64,000 nucleotides of DNA from Bacillus methanolicus (lineage in GTDB: Bacteria > Bacillota > Bacilli > Bacillales > Cytobacillaceae): positions 1 to 64,000 of the forward strand of contig NZ_VTQX01000013.1 of assembly GCF_008764295.1 (NCBI RefSeq), in the 5' to 3' direction. Each line of letters begins with the position of its first letter. Within the stretch, counting starts at the first letter, position 1. Of this stretch, positions 52,095 to 61,839 are shown one piece after another. Below the pieces are notes generated by a model. The model worked only from the letters and a program-made list of their open reading frames with translations, did not search any database and had not been told where the DNA came from. The translations under genes and the position numbers were made by a program.

Positions 52095-53168
52095 ATGAAA
52101 AAAAGAAAAGTAGCTATAGTAGTGCCATCATTCGTTGTTGGTGGTGCGGAGAAGATGGTATATCAGCTTGCGGCGGCATTAGATCGAAAAGAGTTTGTGC
52201 TTAAGCTAATTTCATTAAGTCCACCACAGTGCACGTCTTTTGAAGAAGAACTGCAGAAACAAGGGCTTGATATCACATTTTTAAATAATTGTGGCAAATT
52301 GAGTTTAAAGACGGTTGCTTTAGTTTGGAGGGAGCTGAGTAAGTTTAAGGCGGATATTGTTCATACCCATTTACATGCTTTCCTTTATGTATTTCCCTGG
52401 GTTTGTACCCATGCAACGTCCATGCTCCATACGATTCACAGTACACCGAAAGTTGAGTTCTCCTCCAGGCTCATTTTTTTGATGGAGCGTCTTTATAAGT
52501 TGAAAAAAGCCATTCCGGTCGCCATTTCGAGCACAATTAGGAAGGAGGCATCTGAGCTATACAAGCTTCCTTTAGATGAGGTCGAACTAGTTTATAATCC
52601 TGTTCAACTTGTAAAACATCGAGAAACGAGCTTTAGCAACGAAGCAATTACCTATATTAATGTAGCAAGATTAGAACCTATTAAAAATCATAAGCTTCTG
52701 CTTCAGGCCTTTTCCGTCATAAATAAAGAGTTGCCGCAAGCGTCTTTGATTTTGGTTGGAGATGGGAAGGAGAAAAAGACGTTAGAAGCGTATGCTGATG
52801 AATTAGGAATTAGAAATAAGGTCGTATTTACTGGAAATGTTTCTAATGTGGAGGATTATTTGGCCCGTTCAGATATTTTTGTGCTTACTTCTATTTATGA
52901 AGGTTTGCCTTTAGCAATTTTAGAAGCGATGGCAAGTGGTCTTCCGATTATCGCAACGAATGTTGGCGGGATTGCAGACGTGATAAAGGGCAATGGTTTA
53001 TTAGTAGAAAGCGGGGATTTGCTAGCCTTAAGTGATGGGATGTTAGAACTGGCGAGAGATAAGGAGAAAAGGGTGCAAATGTCGAAATGTGCAAAGGAAA
53101 ACGTCAAAGCTTATGATGTGGCGATTGTGGCACAGAAGTACGGGGAGTTATACAAGAAATATGGATAA
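52095..53168 (+). CDS. glycosyltransferase, family 4 (paralogue 2)
   Basis: The 357-residue GT4 enzyme shows VPSFVVGGAEKMVYQLAAAL, KKAIPVAISSTIRKEA, ARLEPIKNHKLLLQAF and SIYEGLPLAILEAMASGLPIIAT. It resembles the enzyme at 50046 along its length. GAGGGGGGAGA precedes the ATG. It overlaps the Wzy-like gene by eight bases, so it is coupled to the downstream part of the operon, and may head a transcript starting in the gene-free stretch. Confidence 0.9.
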   Translation: MKKRKVAIVVPSFVVGGAEKMVYQLAAALDRKEFVLKLISLSPPQCTSFEEELQKQGLDITFLNNCGKLSLKTVALVWRELSKFKADIVHTHLHAFLYVFPWVCTHATSMLHTIHSTPKVEFSSRLIFLMERLYKLKKAIPVAISSTIRKEASELYKLPLDEVELVYNPVQLVKHRETSFSNEAITYINVARLEPIKNHKLLLQAFSVINKELPQASLILVGDGKEKKTLEAYADELGIRNKVVFTGNVSNVEDYLARSDIFVLTSIYEGLPLAILEAMASGLPIIATNVGGIADVIKGNGLLVESGDLLALSDGMLELARDKEKRVQMSKCAKENVKAYDVAIVAQKYGELYKKYG

Positions 53169-54516
53169 TGTCATGGCTGTTAATAGAGAGGATACCTTCG
53201 AGCAGAGGCATTGGGCGAATATCATCGGGAAAGAAAACAAATTTTTTGTTTTCTTTGCTAGCTTGATTTTTTTGGCAGTGCTTCTCCGCGATTATTTTGA
53301 TGTACCCATTCATAAATATGTGCTTTTACTGATTGTGGTAGTTGCTTTCATTTATTTGAGCGAGAGCTTTCTTATTGCCTACTTTGCTTTTCTTATTCCG
53401 TTCTTGCCAGGCTTGCCAGGAAATTATATTGTAGCGGCTGCTATTTTCTTTCTTATTTTGAAGCAAGGAAAAATGGTGCTTAATGGGTATATGTTCGCTG
53501 CCTATGCCTTTCTTCTTTTGCAACTTATTCATCTTTTTTTGTTTCAATCTTCTATTGGCGGCTTTGTCAAATTCAGTCTTTACATTATTTTAATAGTACT
53601 CGTTTTATTGAAAAAAGAAAAAAATGAGCGCCCAGCGCTCGTATTATTATCTTTTGGAATTGGCGTTATCGCAGCCTTTACGATCATTCTTTTAAATACA
53701 TTGAAATATATGCCATTAAGCTTGCTGATTAAAAATGGCATCAGATTGGGGAATATTGCAACAGTGAATGCACAGTTCGATGTTACGGATATTACGTTAA
53801 CGTTAGATCAAAATACACTCGGCTATTTCTGTGCAATTGCTCTTTCCCTTTTTCTCGTCTTATTGTTCTCAAAAAAATTATCGCCCCCTTGGGCAGTTGT
53901 ATGTATTGTCATTACCTTTATTTATGGGAGCTTAACTCTTTCCAGAACGTTTATTGTCATTAGCATCGGTGTGATTGCCTATTATTTTTTAATGAATTTG
54001 CGGATTAGCAAAAATTCTATTTTAGCCTCAACTTCTCTTGCTGCTTCAATCATGTCCATTTTCATCGTTATTCAAATGTTTTTTCCGACAACGTTTCAGT
54101 TTATTATGAAACGTTTTCAGGAGGCAGATCTTACAAATGGTCGGGCAGAGATTTGGAATCAATATCAAGAATTTATGCTGGCAAAATTAGATCGCCTTAT
54201 TTTTGGTATCGGCATTCAGGAGATGCATGTAAAGGCTGGATTCTTTCATGTGCCACATAACGGATTTCAACAAATATTTGTTGCGGGAGGAATTGTCGGA
54301 TTCCTCTTATTTATGATCTTTTTATTCGGACTTTATCGTTGTAATAAGGCCCGTTTTAAGGATGGAAATCAGAGGATTTATTTATTGCCGATTATTACTT
54401 TGTTTGTTTACATTCAAGCATTACAATTCCTTTCTCCACATATTATGATGCTCCCGCTAATCGTTGTTTTTTGCGCACTGCGAATACCCGCTGGAGCCAA
54501 TTTAAAAAGGTATTAA
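53161..54516 (+). CDS. Wzy/O-antigen ligase-like polysaccharide polymerase
   Basis: From the ATG at 53161 this is a 451-residue protein with about eleven hydrophobic helices and a larger extracytoplasmic loop near residues 310-370. That loop contains NGRAEIWNQYQEFM and a HVPHNGFQQIFVAGG motif typical of Wzy_C-domain proteins (the conserved His-Asn). It should polymerise repeat units on the outer face of the membrane. The ATG overlaps the upstream glycosyltransferase end, with GGGGAG about 13 bases upstream; the next ATG, at 53173, is an alternative. Confidence 0.85.
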   Translation: MDNVMAVNREDTFEQRHWANIIGKENKFFVFFASLIFLAVLLRDYFDVPIHKYVLLLIVVVAFIYLSESFLIAYFAFLIPFLPGLPGNYIVAAAIFFLILKQGKMVLNGYMFAAYAFLLLQLIHLFLFQSSIGGFVKFSLYIILIVLVLLKKEKNERPALVLLSFGIGVIAAFTIILLNTLKYMPLSLLIKNGIRLGNIATVNAQFDVTDITLTLDQNTLGYFCAIALSLFLVLLFSKKLSPPWAVVCIVITFIYGSLTLSRTFIVISIGVIAYYFLMNLRISKNSILASTSLAASIMSIFIVIQMFFPTTFQFIMKRFQEADLTNGRAEIWNQYQEFMLAKLDRLIFGIGIQEMHVKAGFFHVPHNGFQQIFVAGGIVGFLLFMIFLFGLYRCNKARFKDGNQRIYLLPIITLFVYIQALQFLSPHIMMLPLIVVFCALRIPAGANLKRY

Positions 54517-54546
54517 AGGAAAATTATTACTAGAAGGAGATTGAAA

Positions 54547-55539
54547 ATGAGTGTGCTCGTAAGTATTAATTGCATTACCTATAACCATGAAGCATATATT
54601 CGCCATGCAATAGAAGGCTTTCTGATGCAAAGGACGGAATTCGCATATGAAATTTTGATTGGAGAAGACTGTAGCACCGACAGAACGCGTGAGATTGTTG
54701 AAGGGTATAGAAAACAGTTTCCTGACAAGATTCGGATCATTACATCTCAAAATAATGTTGGTCCAAGTGAAAATAGCTTGAGATTGCTTGAGGCTTCGCA
54801 AGGAAAGTATATCGCTCTTTGCGAGGGGGATGATTATTGGACAGATCCGTATAAATTACAGAAACAAGTCGACTATATGGAAAATCATTCGGACTGCACC
54901 CTCTGTTTTCATGGGGCTAAAATTTTTGATGAAGGAAAGCAAAAAATGATTTCAGACATTAAACCGTACGCTAATAGTAGGATTAGTCCAGTGGAAGATA
55001 TTATTTTTGGAGGAGGTGGATTCTGCCCGACTGCTTCATTGTTGTTTCGTAAACAGTCTGTGGAGCAACTGCCACTGTTTTTTCAAAAAGCTCATGTAGG
55101 CGATTACCCGCTCCAAATGTATTTAGCAAGTCAAGGCTATGCCTATTATATGGACGAAATGATGGCGGTATACCGCTATGGTGCTGAAATGTCTTGGAAC
55201 TATCAATTAAATTCCGGGGAGGATCGGCTTGAGAAAGCAATCCAATTAAAGGAAGCTGATAATCGTCTATTAGAGGAATTTCATCGCTTTACAAATGGAC
55301 GCTATCTGATGGCGATTGAAAGTACAAAGAGGAAAAACGAGTTTGCTATTTTACTGCTTCAAAATCGAATTGGGGAGCTGAAAAAACAGCCATACCGAAC
55401 TTTTTACAAAGAGTTAACCGTGCGTCATCGTATGAAATTGAGAGTGCGCTACCACTTGCCAAAGGTCTATCGGTGGATATTAGAGATGAAAAAGCATTTG
55501 AAGAAACTGGCGATCGTACGTCTAGGTGTGAATAGATGA
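54547..55539 (+). CDS. glycosyltransferase, family 2
   Basis: The 330-residue inverting glycosyltransferase has the GT-A fold pattern: VLVSINCITYNHEAYIRHAIEGF, LIGEDCSTDRTREIV and EGDDYWTDPYKLQKQVDYM, with the DDxW-like donor motif common in EPS enzymes. AAGGAG supports the ATG at 54547 over the TTG at 54541. Its stop overlaps the flippase start by four bases. Donor sugar unknown. Confidence 0.9.
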   Translation: MSVLVSINCITYNHEAYIRHAIEGFLMQRTEFAYEILIGEDCSTDRTREIVEGYRKQFPDKIRIITSQNNVGPSENSLRLLEASQGKYIALCEGDDYWTDPYKLQKQVDYMENHSDCTLCFHGAKIFDEGKQKMISDIKPYANSRISPVEDIIFGGGGFCPTASLLFRKQSVEQLPLFFQKAHVGDYPLQMYLASQGYAYYMDEMMAVYRYGAEMSWNYQLNSGEDRLEKAIQLKEADNRLLEEFHRFTNGRYLMAIESTKRKNEFAILLLQNRIGELKKQPYRTFYKELTVRHRMKLRVRYHLPKVYRWILEMKKHLKKLAIVRLGVNR

Positions 55540-57026
55540 GAGAGTATCAACAAGTAAAAGAAAGAACGATAAGCGGATTAATTTGGAGCTTTATTGATTT
55601 ATTAGTAAGTCAAGGGATTCAATTTATCGTCCTGCTTATTCTTGCTAGAATTTTAGCACCGGAGCATTTTGGTTTAATTGGAATGGTGGCGATCGTGATC
55701 GCGGTCTCTAATTCGATTATTGATAGTGGTTTCTCTCAAGCACTTATTCGTGAGAAAGAAGTGGCAAGAGCAGAATACTCTACGATTTTTTATTTCAATA
55801 TTTTGATGTCGAGTTTGCTCTATACAGCTTTATATGTAGCAGCCCCTTATATTAGTGCTTTTTTTAATGAATCACAGTTAATGATCATGATTCGTTTCTT
55901 GTCTTTCGGAATCGTAATCAATTCCTTTGCGATTATTCCGAGAGTCCTGCTTATTAAAAAGCTACAGTTTCGAACGCAATCGCTCATTACAATGATTTCT
56001 TCGACTTTAGCTGGAATCATTTCTGTCTATTTAGCGGCAATGGGTTATGGAGTATGGAGTTTAGTTGTGCAAGCACTGATGACCCAAGCTTTACAAACTA
56101 TTATCCTTTGGACTGTTACGAAATGGATGCCTGCACGGGCATTTGAAAGGGCCTTTTTTCGAAGATTATTTCGTTTTGGTTCCAAGCTTTTGCTCTCAGG
56201 ACTAATTGACACTTTCTATCAAAATATTTATTCACTTTTGATCGGAAGGCTTTATCCAGCAGCTATGCTCGGATATTATACGAATGCAGCGAAATTGACC
56301 GATGTCATCGCTAATTCGACAACCGCTGCACTTCAGAGAGTTACATATCCTGTATTGAGCGGCTTTCAAGATGATACGCTGCAACTGCGGAATATGTATG
56401 AAAGATTGATCAGGCTTGCAGCATATATCATGTTTCCATTAATGATCGGACTTCTGACAGTGGCTGATTCGTTCATTCCCTTGCTGCTCGGGGAACAATG
56501 GATTCATTCGATTGGTTATTTTAAACTATTATGCTTAGCGGCGATGATTTACCCGTTGCATGCTTTAAATTTGAATATTCTTCAGGTGAAGGGAAGGGCA
56601 GATTTGTTTTTAAAGCTTGAGATTATAAAGAAATCATTGTTGACGCTACTTATTGGGGCGTCTTTATTGTTTTCTTTAGGGATTTACGGTTTGATAACAG
56701 CGGCAGTTTTATGCTCCTATCTTTCTTTGTTTATAAATACTTACTACTCCGCTAGGGAGATATCCTATTCTGTTCAAGAACAGCTGAAAGATTTAATACC
56801 TTCGTTTTTTCTAGCGTTGTTGATGGGAGGCTTCGTATTATTGGTTGGAATGTTACTGCCAGAGCTATATTTCATCCGCATCCTTGTTCAAGGATTAAGT
56901 GGAGTTATTTTCTACTTTACTATGAGCAGGATCTTAAAGCTATTTGAATTTGAGATTTTATATTCGGAACTGATGAGAATTTTTAATGGTCGCAAGGAAA
57001 AATTAATGAAGGCAAAAGGAGCATAG
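55536..57026 (+). CDS. Wzx-type lipid-linked oligosaccharide flippase
   Basis: The 496-residue protein has about fourteen helices of the MOP/polysaccharide exporter family: ISGLIWSFIDLLVSQGIQFIVLLILARIL at the N terminus, LIGMVAIVIAVSNSIIDSGFSQALI and a Wzx/TuaB-like central region (GSKLLLSGLIDTFYQNIYSLLIGRLYPAAMLGYY). It moves undecaprenyl-linked units across the membrane for the Wzy-like protein at 53161. It fills the role of EpsK in B. subtilis. Confidence 0.93.
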   Translation: MREYQQVKERTISGLIWSFIDLLVSQGIQFIVLLILARILAPEHFGLIGMVAIVIAVSNSIIDSGFSQALIREKEVARAEYSTIFYFNILMSSLLYTALYVAAPYISAFFNESQLMIMIRFLSFGIVINSFAIIPRVLLIKKLQFRTQSLITMISSTLAGIISVYLAAMGYGVWSLVVQALMTQALQTIILWTVTKWMPARAFERAFFRRLFRFGSKLLLSGLIDTFYQNIYSLLIGRLYPAAMLGYYTNAAKLTDVIANSTTAALQRVTYPVLSGFQDDTLQLRNMYERLIRLAAYIMFPLMIGLLTVADSFIPLLLGEQWIHSIGYFKLLCLAAMIYPLHALNLNILQVKGRADLFLKLEIIKKSLLTLLIGASLLFSLGIYGLITAAVLCSYLSLFINTYYSAREISYSVQEQLKDLIPSFFLALLMGGFVLLVGMLLPELYFIRILVQGLSGVIFYFTMSRILKLFEFEILYSELMRIFNGRKEKLMKAKGA

Positions 57027-57028
57027 CT

Positions 57029-57526
57029 ATGAATTATGTTACAGTGCAAAAATACCAGCAGCAATTTCAAACACAAGGCTATCATTTTGAACTACTTCCG
57101 TTAACGGAGGAAAATATCGGACGAATAAGTCGCATTTTCGAGGCTTTAAATTCTGAGTTTCTCTTTCCTGTTGAAGATAAAGAAGCGTTGATAACGTACG
57201 CCAATAAGCTGCTAAAAAACGGTTATAATTTTATCTTATCAACCGGGGAGGAGGATATCGCGATTACCTCTATTTATGCGAATGATTATCGAACAAAAAT
57301 AGCATTCTGCAACAGCTTTGGAATCGTTCCTGCTTATCGGGGCAATCGGATTGTTGTCAAGTTAGTCGAATTTAGTTTGGCTTTTGCGAAGGAGGTTGGG
57401 ATGGAAAAGTATCGAGCAGAGATAAATAAAAAAAATTCAAGATGGCTCCAGTTTTTATTGGGCTATCAATTTCAAATTGAAAAGGAGACAGACAATCATT
57501 CGTACTTAATTATTAAAGATTTGTAG
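57029..57526 (+). CDS. GNAT-family N-acyltransferase, probably amino-sugar modifying
   Basis: The 165-residue protein has the acetyl-CoA binding motif GIVPAYRGNRIVVKLVEFSLAFAKEVG (motif A) and a typical C-terminal beta strand. It lies two bases after the flippase gene and directly before rmlA, the aminotransferase and rmlB. It therefore probably acylates the dTDP-amino sugar made by these enzymes, as WecD does in enterobacteria. The acyl donor is assumed to be acetyl-CoA. Confidence 0.8.
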   Translation: MNYVTVQKYQQQFQTQGYHFELLPLTEENIGRISRIFEALNSEFLFPVEDKEALITYANKLLKNGYNFILSTGEEDIAITSIYANDYRTKIAFCNSFGIVPAYRGNRIVVKLVEFSLAFAKEVGMEKYRAEINKKNSRWLQFLLGYQFQIEKETDNHSYLIIKDL

Positions 57527-57561
57527 TTTTCTTTAAAAATTGATAAATGGAGGCTGATGGA

Positions 57562-58467
57562 ATGAGAGGCATCATCTTAGCAGGGGGGCGAGGAACTCGA
57601 TTGTACCCGATTACACAAGCCATTTCGAAACAATTATTACCGATTTACGATAAACCGATGATTTATTATCCTCTATCAGTTCTTATGCTAGCGGGAATTC
57701 GAGAAATTTTAATTATTACTACGCCGAAGGATCTTCCATCCTTTCAGCAATTGCTCGGGGACGGTTCACAATGGGGCATTGAGCTTGAATATGCAATACA
57801 GAAGCATCCACGCGGTTTAGCGGATGCTTTTATTATTGGGGAAAAATTTATCGGAGATGAAAACGTCGCTCTGATTCTAGGAGATAACATTTTCTACGGT
57901 CAAGGATTCACCCCGATTTTAACAATCGCAGCAAATTTAAAAGAAGGGGCGATCATTTTTGGCTATCAAGTAAAGGACCCGAAACGCTTTGGCGTAGTTG
58001 AGGTAGATGCTGATCATAACGCAATTTCCATAGAGGAAAAACCGAAGCAGCCAAAGTCTAATTATGCCGTAACAGGGCTCTATTTTTATGATAATGAAGT
58101 GGTGAAGATCGCAAAGGAGGTAAAGCCTTCTCCGCGTGGGGAACTAGAAATAACGGATATTAATCAAGAATATTTACGAAGAAAGCAATTGAAGGTCGGA
58201 TTATTAGGACGCGGTTTTGCCTGGCTTGACACAGGCACGTTTGAGAGTTTCTTAGATGCCAGTCACTTCGTAGAAACGATAGAAAAACGACAAGGATACA
58301 AAATTGCTTGTTTAGAAGAAATTAGTCTTCGCAATAAGTGGATTTCAGAAGAAGAGGTGTTGACAAGTGCTTTAAATTATAAGAACGAATACGGAGCTTA
58401 TCTTCATGACTTAGTATTTAGGAGGGATACAAATGATACCGGTCTCACAACCATTTCTACCTCCTAA
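57562..58467 (+). CDS. rmlA: glucose-1-phosphate thymidylyltransferase (RmlA)
   Basis: The 301-residue enzyme makes dTDP-glucose. It has the signature [72 protein letters not shown], and [16 protein letters not shown] nine bases upstream of the ATG at 57562 fixes the start. It overlaps the aminotransferase gene by 35 bases, an unusually long overlap that suggests coupling or a recently altered C terminus. Confidence 0.95.
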   Translation: MRGIILAGGRGTRLYPITQAISKQLLPIYDKPMIYYPLSVLMLAGIREILIITTPKDLPSFQQLLGDGSQWGIELEYAIQKHPRGLADAFIIGEKFIGDENVALILGDNIFYGQGFTPILTIAANLKEGAIIFGYQVKDPKRFGVVEVDADHNAISIEEKPKQPKSNYAVTGLYFYDNEVVKIAKEVKPSPRGELEITDINQEYLRRKQLKVGLLGRGFAWLDTGTFESFLDASHFVETIEKRQGYKIACLEEISLRNKWISEEEVLTSALNYKNEYGAYLHDLVFRRDTNDTGLTTISTS

Positions 58468-59524
58468 AGAAGAATATGATCAGTATATTTCACAGCTTTG
58501 GGATACGAAATGGCTTACGAATCATGGGAGATATGTCCAGCAGCTTGAAAGTGAATTAAAGAAGTACTGTCAGTGCTCTTCCCTTTTTTATGTAAGCAAT
58601 GGTACATCAGCATTGCAGCTTGCCATTAAAGGGTTGGGAATAAAGAATGAGGTGATTACTACACCCTTTTCATTTGTGGCGACGACGACATCGCTTCTTT
58701 GGGAGAACTGTACCCCTATTTTTGTTGACATTGATCCAATGACATTTTGCATCGACGCAGAGAAAATCGAGGCGGCGATAACGGATAGAACAGAGGCTAT
58801 TTTGGCAACCCATGTTTTCGGTATACCTTGTGATGTTGAAAGAATTGAAGAAATTGCAAGGAAGCATAATCTATTAGTAATTTACGATGCTGCACATGCA
58901 TTCGGCGTGCAATACAAAGGCCGCTCATTGCTCACATATGGTGATTTATCGACGATTAGCTTTCATGCAACAAAGCTCTTCCATACGGTTGAAGGTGGAG
59001 CAATTATGAACAATACGGAAAATAGCGAGCTCGATCAGACGATCCAATTAATGAGAAACTTTGGTTTTGTTGAGGAGAATTACGCAATGATCGGGATTAA
59101 TGGGAAAAATTCAGAGTTTCACGCGGCCATGGGTCTATGTAACTTGAAATATGTTGATTCGTTGATTGAAAAGAGAAAAGAGCTATCTGAAGCTTATCGC
59201 AAACTTCTTGGAGCCATGCGAGAAACGCCCAAAATAATGACTTTGACAAAATATAATTATGCCTACTATCCAGTTCTGTTTGAAACGGAGGGGCTGTTAT
59301 TGCAAGTGCAAAAAAGTTTATATGAAAATCAGATCGCCTCAAGGAGGTATTTTTATCCATCACTCAATACGTTGCCTTATGTGACGAGTGCTCACAATTG
59401 TCCGGTTTCTGAGGATATTTCCAGAAGAATTCTTTGTTTACCGTTGTATAGCGAGCTCGCTTTAGAGGAGGTTGAACGGATTGCTGCCATTGTAAAAGTA
59501 GGGCAAAAAGCAGTCATCGTATAG
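58433..59524 (+). CDS. dTDP-keto-sugar aminotransferase (DegT/DnrJ/EryC1)
   Basis: The 363-residue PLP enzyme opens with [19 protein letters not shown] and contains [27 protein letters not shown] and the PLP-lysine motif [14 protein letters not shown] (Lys181). Placed between rmlA and rmlB, it should aminate dTDP-4-keto-6-deoxyglucose at C4, giving a viosamine- or Fuc4N-type sugar. No 3,4-ketoisomerase, which C3-amination would need, is present in the window. AGGAGGGATACAA precedes the ATG. Confidence 0.9.
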   Translation: MIPVSQPFLPPKEEYDQYISQLWDTKWLTNHGRYVQQLESELKKYCQCSSLFYVSNGTSALQLAIKGLGIKNEVITTPFSFVATTTSLLWENCTPIFVDIDPMTFCIDAEKIEAAITDRTEAILATHVFGIPCDVERIEEIARKHNLLVIYDAAHAFGVQYKGRSLLTYGDLSTISFHATKLFHTVEGGAIMNNTENSELDQTIQLMRNFGFVEENYAMIGINGKNSEFHAAMGLCNLKYVDSLIEKRKELSEAYRKLLGAMRETPKIMTLTKYNYAYYPVLFETEGLLLQVQKSLYENQIASRRYFYPSLNTLPYVTSAHNCPVSEDISRRILCLPLYSELALEEVERIAAIVKVGQKAVIV

Positions 59525-59744
59525 ATGCAGTAAAAGCAATTCAAAAGGGTTGCCCGGTTGAGAAAGTGTTTTTAACAAGGAGTTATAATGTGGCGATTTG
59601 TGAAGGGGCATGATTCACATTTTCAAATGCTGTTTTGCATATCCTTTTTTAAAGTCGAGGTTCTTTACCGAAAGCTTGACTGATAGTAAAAAAAGATGTG
59701 TCCAAAGCTTGTAAGCTTCATAAATAAAGAGGTGGAAAGATCGG
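59525..59744. other. 220-bp gap before rmlB
   Basis: It contains a possible 27-codon frame at 59588 with an AAGGAG site (MWRFVKGHDSHF...), too short to call. No terminator or promoter is clear. Confidence 0.3.
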
Positions 59745-60794
59745 ATGAATTTATTGGTTACGGGAGGAGCTGGTTTTATCGGCTCTAATTTTATTTCCTA
59801 TATGCTGTCAAACGTTAAGGAAGAACTTCATATTGTAAACTTGGATAAATTAACGTATGCCGGAAATCTTCGTAATGTGGAAACGGTGGAGAATGACCCC
59901 CGTTACTCCTTTGTTCACGGAGACATTTGTGATGAAAATCTTGTCGCAATGATTTTTGAGAATTATAAAATTGACGGAGTGATCCACTTTGCCGCAGAAT
60001 CTCATGTGGATAATTCTATCGAAAATCCAAGGCCTTTTTTGCAAAGTAATATTATGGGTACTTTTACGCTATTAGAAGCGGCGCGAAATTATTGGATGGA
60101 TGGAATCGGTGTCTATAAAAAAGAATTTGCACATGCAAGATTCCATCATATTTCGACAGATGAGGTGTATGGAAGTCTTGGAAAAACAGGCTATTTTACA
60201 GAAGAAACAAAGTATGCACCGAATAGCCCGTATTCAGCTAGCAAGGCTTCTGCTGATATGCTCGTCCGCAGTTATTTTGAGACCTTTGGCTTGAATGTGG
60301 TCACGACTAATTGCTCGAACAATTTTGGGCCAAGACAGCATGATGAGAAGCTTATTCCGACGATTATCCGCAGAGCGCTTGCACTAAAACCGATTCCCAT
60401 TTACGGAAATGGAGAAAATGTACGGGATTGGCTTTTTGTTACTGAGCATTGTCGGGCAATAGAAAAGGTTTTTGTAAAGGGCAAAGCTGGAGAAACGTAT
60501 GTAATTGGTGGTCATAATGAAAGGAAAAATATAGAGATTGCAACGATGATTTGTGAAGTTCTTGATCAAGTTATGCCCGATCTGCTCAAAAGTTGCCATC
60601 TTGCGAGTTATAAAGAGTTAATCCAGTATGTGAACGATCGTCCAGGTCACGATTTTCGCTATGCGATTGATGACCGTAAACTTTGCGCAGAACTTGGCTT
60701 TGTTCACAAATATTCTTTGCAAGAGGGAATGGAACAGACTGTTTCTTACTACTTAAAAAAATATGCGGACGGGTTGAAAGGAGCATGGACATGA
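59745..60794 (+). CDS. rmlB: dTDP-glucose 4,6-dehydratase (RmlB)
   Basis: The 349-residue SDR enzyme has NAD-binding LLVTGGAGFIGSNFISYML, HFAAESHVDNSI, the active-site HISTDEVYGSLG (Thr-Asp-Glu) and YSASKASAD (YxxxK). NCSNNFGPRQHDEKLIPTII and NDRPGHDFRYAID complete the RmlB signature. It yields dTDP-4-keto-6-deoxyglucose, the substrate of the upstream aminotransferase. AGAGGTGG precedes the ATG. RmlC and RmlD are absent, so rhamnose is not the product here. Confidence 0.96.
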   Translation: MNLLVTGGAGFIGSNFISYMLSNVKEELHIVNLDKLTYAGNLRNVETVENDPRYSFVHGDICDENLVAMIFENYKIDGVIHFAAESHVDNSIENPRPFLQSNIMGTFTLLEAARNYWMDGIGVYKKEFAHARFHHISTDEVYGSLGKTGYFTEETKYAPNSPYSASKASADMLVRSYFETFGLNVVTTNCSNNFGPRQHDEKLIPTIIRRALALKPIPIYGNGENVRDWLFVTEHCRAIEKVFVKGKAGETYVIGGHNERKNIEIATMICEVLDQVMPDLLKSCHLASYKELIQYVNDRPGHDFRYAIDDRKLCAELGFVHKYSLQEGMEQTVSYYLKKYADGLKGAWT

Positions 60795-61834
60795 GCACTA
60801 ATTTTCCCCTTCTTGAAGAGCTTCATTTGCTTAGCGGAGCAGATGATTGGAGTCCATTTTTAGCACGGTTCTCGAACCTTGATGTTTATTATACAAAAGA
60901 GTATATAGAGTTATTCGCAGTCATTCAAGATGGCACACCGAATGCGATTTATTTTGAAAATGAAGATGGAAAGGTTTTTTATCCATTTATAAAAAGAGGC
61001 ATTGATGGTACCGGAGAATTATATTTTGATCTGATTACGCCATACGGTTACGGTGGTCCGTTAGTTGAAGGGGATCCAACGATTATTCGCGCGTTTTATT
61101 CATTATTTACCGAGTATTGTCTTAAACAAAATATTGTTTCTGAAACAGTCGCACTCCATCCGCTCTTAAAAAATCATGAATATATAAAAGAGGTTATGAG
61201 GACGGATTATGTGCGGAAAACAACGGCTGTTGATTTGTCCCTTTCGCTGGAGGAAATAAGAAGTCAATATTCAAAGAATGCGAAAAGAAATATTCGGAAG
61301 GCTGTTAAAAACGAGGTGACGATTTCAATTGCGAACAGCAAGGAGGAAATCGATCAATTTATAAATATGTATTATGAAACGATGGATCGCAATAAAGCAT
61401 CAAAGTTTTATTACTTCGATCGCACCTACTTTCATAAGCAATTAATGGACACAGATTTGAGCAAGTCAGTGCTTTTGTTAGCATGGAGTCATTCAGAGAT
61501 AATCGCTGGAGTGCTGCTGTTAATAGGTAATCAATTTGCCCATTATCATCTCGGTGCATCGAGAACAGAATTCTTGTCTTTACGACCAAACCATCTCTTA
61601 TTTGATGCGATGATTGAATACGCGAAATGGTGCCATTCTAGGTTTCTCCATTTAGGAGGTGGGTATTTAGATGAGGACGAACTGTATCGTTTTAAAGCCT
61701 CATTTACGAACAAAGCCTCTTTTGATTATTACCTTGGCAAACATATTATTGATGAACAGAAATATGGCGAGTTAATAAAGCTAGCAAACAAGTCTAGTGA
61801 AGAAAGGTACTTTCCAGCATATAGAATGGGGTAA
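60791..61834 (+). CDS. FemAB-like acyltransferase (GNAT fold)
   Basis: The 347-residue protein matches the FemAB/CelD-like acyltransferase group. It has a tandem GNAT fold with DLITPYGYGGPLV, the YSKNAKRNIRKAVK segment preceding the second half, YETMDRNKASKFYYF and FLHLGGGYLDEDELYRFKASF. FemAB-type proteins transfer aminoacyl groups from tRNA; the CelD-like group acts in polysaccharide clusters. AAAGGAG seven bases upstream of the ATG at 60791, with an ATGA overlap with rmlB, fixes the start. It probably attaches an amino acid or acyl group to the EPS or its precursor. Confidence 0.85.
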   Translation: MSTNFPLLEELHLLSGADDWSPFLARFSNLDVYYTKEYIELFAVIQDGTPNAIYFENEDGKVFYPFIKRGIDGTGELYFDLITPYGYGGPLVEGDPTIIRAFYSLFTEYCLKQNIVSETVALHPLLKNHEYIKEVMRTDYVRKTTAVDLSLSLEEIRSQYSKNAKRNIRKAVKNEVTISIANSKEEIDQFINMYYETMDRNKASKFYYFDRTYFHKQLMDTDLSKSVLLLAWSHSEIIAGVLLLIGNQFAHYHLGASRTEFLSLRPNHLLFDAMIEYAKWCHSRFLHLGGGYLDEDELYRFKASFTNKASFDYYLGKHIIDEQKYGELIKLANKSSEERYFPAYRMG

Positions 61835-61839
61835 AACGA

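Noticed and set aside
59588-59671. 27-codon frame with an AAGGAG site before rmlB
   Set aside because: Too short and without recognisable features; could be a leader peptide or a remnant, but nothing supports either.
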